Notes under the pieces: model-generated
What the model saw: only the letters and a program-made list of their open reading frames with translations
Databases searched by the model: none
Told to the model about the DNA's origin: nothing
Made by a program: the position numbers and the translations under genes
NCBI GenBank assembly: GCA_025966315.1
Contig: JAOPUZ010000035.1
Location: forward strand, 1 to 33,208
Reading direction: 5' to 3'
Length of the DNA: 33,208 nt
Source: Frankiales bacterium
GTDB lineage: Bacteria; Actinomycetota; Actinomycetes; Mycobacteriales; Jatrophihabitantaceae
Part shown: positions 26,954-33,208 of the stretch, in pieces
Numbering within the stretch: the stretch's first letter is position 1
How the letters are laid out: each line of letters opens with the position of its first letter

Positions 26954-27178
26954 ATGAAGAACCTGGTGCTGGCCGAACTCGTGGCCAATGTACTGACCAT
27001 CGTCGTCGAAACCGGCGCGCCGGTCGAGGCCGGCGACACGCTGGTCATTCTGGAGTCGATGAAGATGGAGATCCCGGTGCTCGCCGAGGTCTCCGGGACG
27101 ATCGCCGAGATTGCCGTCAGCGTCGGCGAGGTGATCACCGAAGGTGACACCATCGCGGTGATCGAAAGCGCGCGATGA
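26954..27178 (+). CDS. Free-standing biotin/lipoyl attachment protein (TB7.3-like)
   Basis: A 74-residue single-domain carrier with the biotinylation motif ESMKMEIPV; Lys37 is the acceptor. It resembles the small biotinylated protein TB7.3 of mycobacteria (VLAEVSGTIAEIAVSVGEVI block). Such proteins carry carboxyl groups for an acyl-CoA or other biotin-dependent carboxylase, but no carboxylase gene is in the window. It lies 36 bases after patD and 44 before gabT, in the same direction. The link to amine catabolism is by position only. Confidence 0.88.
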   Translation: MKNLVLAELVANVLTIVVETGAPVEAGDTLVILESMKMEIPVLAEVSGTIAEIAVSVGEVITEGDTIAVIESAR

Positions 27179-27222
27179 TCCCGGGCAGCGAGCGAATAAC
27201 CTTGTCCTAAAAGGAGAAACCG

Positions 27223-28566
27223 ATGTCGATCGAACAGCGACGGGTCCTGGCTACCGCCATTCCCGGTCCGAAGTCGACAGAACTCCAGCAACGGAAGAAG
27301 GCCGCCGTATCGGCCGGCGTCGGCGTCACGCTGCCCGTCTACATCGAACGGGCCGGTGGCGGCATTCTGGTGGACGTGGACGGCAACCAGCTCATCGACT
27401 TCGGCTCCGGAATCGCCGTCACCACCGTGGGAAACTCAGCACCGCGGGTGGTCGAGCGCGTCCAGCGGCAGGTCGCCGACTTCACCCACACCTGCTTCAT
27501 GATCACGCCGTACGAGGAGTACCTCGAGGTGTGTGAGGCCCTCAACGCGCTGACCCCCGGCGATCACGACAAGCGCTCGGCCCTGTTCAACTCCGGCGCG
27601 GAAGCCGTCGAGAACGCGATCAAGGTTGCCCGTGCGGCGACCGGGCGGCAAGCCGTCGTCGCCTTCGATCACGCCTACCACGGGCGTACCAACCTGACCA
27701 TGGCGCTCACCGCCAAGAACATGCCTTACAAGCAGAGCTTCGGGCCGTTCGCGAACGAGATCTACCGCGTGCCGATGGCGTACCCGTACCGCTGGCCGAC
27801 TGGTTCGGAACACTGCGCCGACGAGGCCTTCGCGATGTTCGTCAACACCGTGCACGCCCAAGTCGGGGAGGCCAACACCGCGGCCGTGATCGTTGAGCCG
27901 ATCCAGGGCGAGGGCGGTTTCATCGTGCCGCCGCCGGGCTTCCTCTCCATGGTGGCCGACTGGTGCACCGAAAATGGCATCGTGTTCATAGCCGACGAGA
28001 TCCAGACTGGTTTCTGCCGGACGGGTGACTGGTTCGCCAGCGAGTTCGAAGGCGTGGTGCCCGACCTCATCGCCACCGCGAAGGGCATCGCCGGTGGCTT
28101 GCCGCTGGCCGGGGTGACGGGCCGCGCCGAACTGATGGACGCGGTGCACGTGGGTGGCCTCGGCGGCACCTACGGCGGCAACCCGGTCGCGTGCGCAGCC
28201 GCCCTCGGGGCCATCGAGACGATGCGGGCCGAGGACCTGCCCGGCCGGGCCCGCATCATCTCCTCGATCATGCTGCCTCGGCTGCGCACGATGGCGGAGC
28301 GGTTCGAGCTGATCGGCGATGTCCGAGGCCGAGGCGCGATGCTGGCGATCGAGCTGGTGTCCGACCGGTCCGCCAAGACACCGGACCCCATTGCGACCGG
28401 CCTGATCAGCTCGGCCTGCCACCAGCAGGGCCTCGTCACACTCACCGCCGGTACGTTCGGCAACGTGTTGCGCTTCTTGCCTCCACTGTCCATCGGCGAC
28501 GAGCTGCTGACCGAGGGGCTCGACATACTGGAAGCCGCGATCGTGCAACATCTGGCATCGCCGTGA
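27223..28566 (+). CDS. gabT: 4-aminobutyrate aminotransferase
   Basis: Transfers the amino group of GABA to 2-oxoglutarate, giving succinate semialdehyde. The 447-residue class III PLP aminotransferase has NSGAEAVENAIKVAR for phosphate binding, AYHGRTNLTMALT, the GABA-transaminase VEPIQGEGGFIVPP, Asp258 and Gln261 in FIADEIQTGFCRTG, and the Schiff-base Lys287 in LIATAKGIAGGLPLAGVTG. The ATG follows aaaggaga by about seven bases. The stop codon lies inside a long inverted repeat just before the next aldehyde dehydrogenase gene. Confidence 0.94.
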   Translation: MSIEQRRVLATAIPGPKSTELQQRKKAAVSAGVGVTLPVYIERAGGGILVDVDGNQLIDFGSGIAVTTVGNSAPRVVERVQRQVADFTHTCFMITPYEEYLEVCEALNALTPGDHDKRSALFNSGAEAVENAIKVARAATGRQAVVAFDHAYHGRTNLTMALTAKNMPYKQSFGPFANEIYRVPMAYPYRWPTGSEHCADEAFAMFVNTVHAQVGEANTAAVIVEPIQGEGGFIVPPPGFLSMVADWCTENGIVFIADEIQTGFCRTGDWFASEFEGVVPDLIATAKGIAGGLPLAGVTGRAELMDAVHVGGLGGTYGGNPVACAAALGAIETMRAEDLPGRARIISSIMLPRLRTMAERFELIGDVRGRGAMLAIELVSDRSAKTPDPIATGLISSACHQQGLVTLTAGTFGNVLRFLPPLSIGDELLTEGLDILEAAIVQHLASP

Positions 28567-28586
28567 TGCCAAATGTTGCACGATCG
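28538..28586. terminator. Long hairpin spanning the gabT stop codon
   Basis: Two 22-base arms (28538-28559 and 28565-28586) are inverted repeats with a single mismatch and a 5-base loop that overlaps the gabT TGA. The right arm abuts the gabD-side ribosome site (gaggagaaaagga). There is no T-run, and a gene in the same direction follows at once, so it may be a partial terminator, an mRNA-processing or stability element, or a translation-lowering fold. Confidence 0.6.
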
Positions 28587-28606
28587 AGGAGAAAAGGACT
28601 GATCAC

Positions 28607-30031
28607 ATGACCGCGTTCTGGTTGTCCGGCCAGGCCACCACCGGCGAAGGCACCCTGGAAGTCACCTCGCCTTGGGACGGCCGCGTCGTGGGCGAAGTTT
28701 CGCTGCCCACCGACGCCCAGATCGAACAGGCGGTGGCCGACCTGCACGCCGTTCGCCAGCAGGCCCAGGCGCTGCCGGCCCACGTGCGCGCCGGTGCCCT
28801 CGACCACATCAGCCGGCGCATCGCCGAGCGAGCCGACGAGATCGCCGCGGTGATCACCGCCGAGAACGGCAAGCCGCTGGTCTGGGCTCGGGGTGAGGTC
28901 TCCCGGGCGGTTTCGACGTTCCGCTGGGCGGCCGAGGAGGCCCGCCGGTTCGCCGGCGACCTGCAGCGCCTGGACACCGACCCGGCCGCGACCGGGCGAC
29001 TGGCCGTGGTTCGCCGGTTCCCGCGAGGGCCGGTGCTGGGCATCTCGCCGTTCAACTTCCCGCTGAACTTGGTTGCCCACAAGGTGGCGCCGGCCATCGC
29101 GGTCGGCGCGCCCATCCTGGTCAAGCCCGCTCCGGCGACTCCGCTGACGGCGATGATCCTGGGCGAGATCATTGCCGAGACCGACCTGCCACCCGGCATG
29201 GTCAGCGTGCTGCCCGTCCCCAACGCCAAGATGGCCGCGCTGGTGGCCGATCCGCGGCTGCCCGTCATCTCGTTCACCGGATCCGGGCCGGTCGGCTGGT
29301 CGCTGCGGGAACAGGCGCCGCGCAAACACCTGACCCTCGAGCTGGGCGGCAACGCGGCGGTCGTGATCGACCGGAGCTGGCCTGATCTGGCCGCCGCCGC
29401 CGACCGGGTCGCGCTGTTCTCCAACTACCAGGCCGGCCAATCCTGCATTGCGGTCCAGCGGGTCTATGTCCACACCGACGTCTACGACGAGTTCGCCGAT
29501 CTGCTGGTCAAGGCGGTTGAGAAGCTGCCCACCGGCGATCCCGCTGCGGACGGCGTCCAGGTCGGCCCGGTGATCAACGATGCCGCCGCCGAACGCATCG
29601 AGAGCTGGATCGACGAGGCCCGGGCCGGTGGGGCGAACGTGCTCACCGGTGGTACCCGCGACGGACGGACGGTGGCGCCGACCGTGCTGACCGACGTGCC
29701 GAGCAGCGCCGCCCTGGCCAACGACGAGGTGTTCGGTCCGGTGCTCACCCTGGCCCGGGTCGCGTCGCTGGACGATGCCTTCACGGCGGTGAACCAGTCC
29801 CGCTTCGGGCTGCAGGCGGGCGTCTTCACCCGCGATGTGCAGGCGGCCTTCAAGGCGCACCGGGAGCTCGAGGTCGGCGGGGTGATTATCGGCGACGTGC
29901 CGTCCTACCGGGCCGATCAGATGCCCTACGGCGGCTGGAAGGAATCCGGGGTGGGCCGCGAGGGCCTGCACTCAGCCATGAACGATCTGACCGAAGAGCG
30001 GGTTCTGGTGCTCACCGGGTTGGACCTCTGA
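28607..30031 (+). CDS. Aldehyde dehydrogenase family protein, possibly succinate-semialdehyde dehydrogenase
   Basis: The 474-residue protein has Asn150 (ISPFNFP), Glu245 (LELGGN) and the nucleophile Cys280 ([11 protein letters not shown]). The [34 protein letters not shown] stretch is typical of the lactaldehyde/phosphonoacetaldehyde/semialdehyde branch of ALDHs rather than of classical GabD. Placement straight after gabT makes succinate semialdehyde the likely substrate, giving succinate. The ATG follows aaagga by eight bases. Motifs alone leave the substrate open. Confidence 0.82.
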   Translation: MTAFWLSGQATTGEGTLEVTSPWDGRVVGEVSLPTDAQIEQAVADLHAVRQQAQALPAHVRAGALDHISRRIAERADEIAAVITAENGKPLVWARGEVSRAVSTFRWAAEEARRFAGDLQRLDTDPAATGRLAVVRRFPRGPVLGISPFNFPLNLVAHKVAPAIAVGAPILVKPAPATPLTAMILGEIIAETDLPPGMVSVLPVPNAKMAALVADPRLPVISFTGSGPVGWSLREQAPRKHLTLELGGNAAVVIDRSWPDLAAAADRVALFSNYQAGQSCIAVQRVYVHTDVYDEFADLLVKAVEKLPTGDPAADGVQVGPVINDAAAERIESWIDEARAGGANVLTGGTRDGRTVAPTVLTDVPSSAALANDEVFGPVLTLARVASLDDAFTAVNQSRFGLQAGVFTRDVQAAFKAHRELEVGGVIIGDVPSYRADQMPYGGWKESGVGREGLHSAMNDLTEERVLVLTGLDL

Positions 30032-30043
30032 CCGGTTCACCGC

Positions 30044-30094
30044 CGAAAGTCCTACTCTCCCGTCGTCATGGCAACGGCAGAGTAGGACTTTTCG
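30044..30094. terminator. Hairpin after the aldehyde dehydrogenase gene, before lysC
   Basis: Arms cgaaagtcctactct (30044-30058) and agagtaggacttttcg (30079-30094) pair over 15 bases with one bulged base, and part of the 20-base loop (ccgt/acgg) can extend the stem. The left arm begins 13 bases after the stop codon. It separates the GABA operon from lysC and is the probable terminator, though no T-run follows the right arm. Confidence 0.7.
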
Positions 30095-30176
30095 GGCTGG
30101 GGCAATTGAGGTTGGGCGTCCCGGTAGACTTGGCCCCGAATTTGCCGCACCCGTCGCCAGCGCCTTTGGAGTGATC

Positions 30177-32500
<2,324 letters not shown>

Positions 32501-32534
32501 CTCAACCCGTTGGACGGTCTCTGCGCCGATCCGG

Positions 32535-33083
32535 TCAGACGGTCTTCGCCCCAGCGGGGTCGGGCAGCGGCGCGTTCCACTCGAACGGTTCGATGCCCTG
32601 CAACACCCGGCTGCGTTTGCGCTTGTTCAGATGGTCGATATAGAGCACGCCGTCCAGATGTTCGGTCTCGTGCAGCAGGCAGCGGGCCAGAAACCCGGTG
32701 CCGGTGACCTCGATCGGCTTGCCGTGCTTGTCCTGCCCCTGAACGGTCACCACGCTGGGGCGACCGAGGACGGCGTACGGGCCCGGCACTGACAGGCAGC
32801 CCTCTTCGCTCTTGTCCTCGGGGCCAGCGGTGGCGACCACCCGGGGATTCACCACGTGCCCCTTGTGCTGAACGTCCTCGTCGTCGTGGCAGTCATAGAC
32901 GAACACGGCCAGCCCCACCCCGATCTGGGTGGCGGCCAGACCGACGCCCTCGGCCACGTACATGGTGGCGAAAAGGTCGTCGATGAGCCGCGCAAGGGAA
33001 TCGTCGAAATCGGTGACCTTCGCGGTCGGGGTGTGCAGCACCGGGTCGCCGACAACGACCACCGGACGAGCAGAACCAGGCAT
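32535..33083 (-). CDS. def: Peptide deformylase
   Basis: Removes the formyl group from the N-terminus of new proteins. The 182-residue metalloenzyme has all three motifs: GVGLAATQ (46-53), EEGCLS with metal ligand Cys96, and LLHETEHLDG with His138, Glu139 and His142. The basic LNKRKRSR segment and a short C-terminal tail follow, as in actinobacterial forms. It is convergent with asd, 34 bases apart, with no clear hairpin between them. The ATG at 33081-33083 is the only start that gives the normal N-terminus (VVVVGDPVLHTPT). Confidence 0.95.
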   Translation of the reverse strand: MPGSARPVVVVGDPVLHTPTAKVTDFDDSLARLIDDLFATMYVAEGVGLAATQIGVGLAVFVYDCHDDEDVQHKGHVVNPRVVATAGPEDKSEEGCLSVPGPYAVLGRPSVVTVQGQDKHGKPIEVTGTGFLARCLLHETEHLDGVLYIDHLNKRKRSRVLQGIEPFEWNAPLPDPAGAKTV

Positions 33084-33208
33084 GGTGACACATTCTATGG
33101 GCCGGTTCGGGTGCGTTGTGCGATGTCGTTGTAACGTCGATAACGCCGGTCAGGGGTTGGGGAGTCAGCTTGGGCCGCAGGTGAGAGAGCTGACGCCAGA
33201 TGGCAATG

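Noticed and set aside
33084-33208. Possible gene beginning at GTG 33181 and running off the window
   Set aside because: Only nine codons are visible and they show no recognisable N-terminus. The stretch otherwise holds only the def upstream region.

Overview
The window comes from a high-GC actinobacterium. The evidence is pervasive G/C at third codon positions, GTG and TTG starts, a mycosin-like subtilase, a short biotinylated protein of the mycobacterial TB7.3 type, an actinobacterial leuA leader with a Leu-rich peptide, and a lysC gene with an internal start for the small regulatory subunit. I cannot place it to genus. Parts of the gene order (dnaX, Rv3717-type amidase, ybaB/ebfC, recR, then leuA divergent from lysC-asd) resemble what I recall from Mycobacterium, which suggests a conserved backbone that has been opened by inserted blocks.

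Region 1 (1-5943) is housekeeping. It holds a partial dnaX and a zinc amidase lipoprotein, both on the minus strand. A plus-strand run follows: ybaB, recR, a membrane-anchored protein of unknown function and a mycosin-like serine protease. It closes with a long hairpin shared with the convergent leuA.

Region 2 (5949-7895) is leuA on the minus strand. Its leader encodes a short Leu-rich peptide and can form a hairpin whose loop pairs back into the peptide's own reading frame, as expected for ribosome-controlled attenuation.

Region 3 (8017-25190) is a surface-glycan locus in three transcription blocks. The first is two tandem GDP-mannose 4,6-dehydratase paralogues plus a GT87-like membrane protein. 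The second is a convergent 1101-residue fusion of methyltransferase, coiled coil, GT2 and GT4 domains. The third is a nine-gene, mostly overlapping operon: DegT aminotransferase, GtrB/CsbB-type polyprenyl-phosphate glycosyltransferase, GtrA flippase, FdtD/WxcM-type acetyltransferase-ketoisomerase fusion, YfhO-like GT-C protein, methyltransferase, lipoprotein, a second GT-C-like protein and a UPF0104 membrane protein. A convergent methyltransferase closes the locus. My reading is that the third block makes a dTDP-3-acetamido-3,6-dideoxyhexose, loads it on a polyprenyl phosphate, flips it and transfers it to an extracytoplasmic acceptor. No rmlA/rmlB, Wzx, Wzy or initiating phosphoglycosyltransferase is present, so the locus must depend on functions encoded elsewhere.

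Region 4 (25487-30031) is a putrescine/GABA catabolic block: patD, a free-standing biotin-attachment protein, gabT and a second aldehyde dehydrogenase. A long hairpin overlaps the gabT stop codon.

Region 5 (30044-33083) holds lysC and asd, which start the aspartate pathway, followed by a convergent peptide deformylase gene. I saw no tRNA, rRNA, CRISPR array, transposase or integrase.
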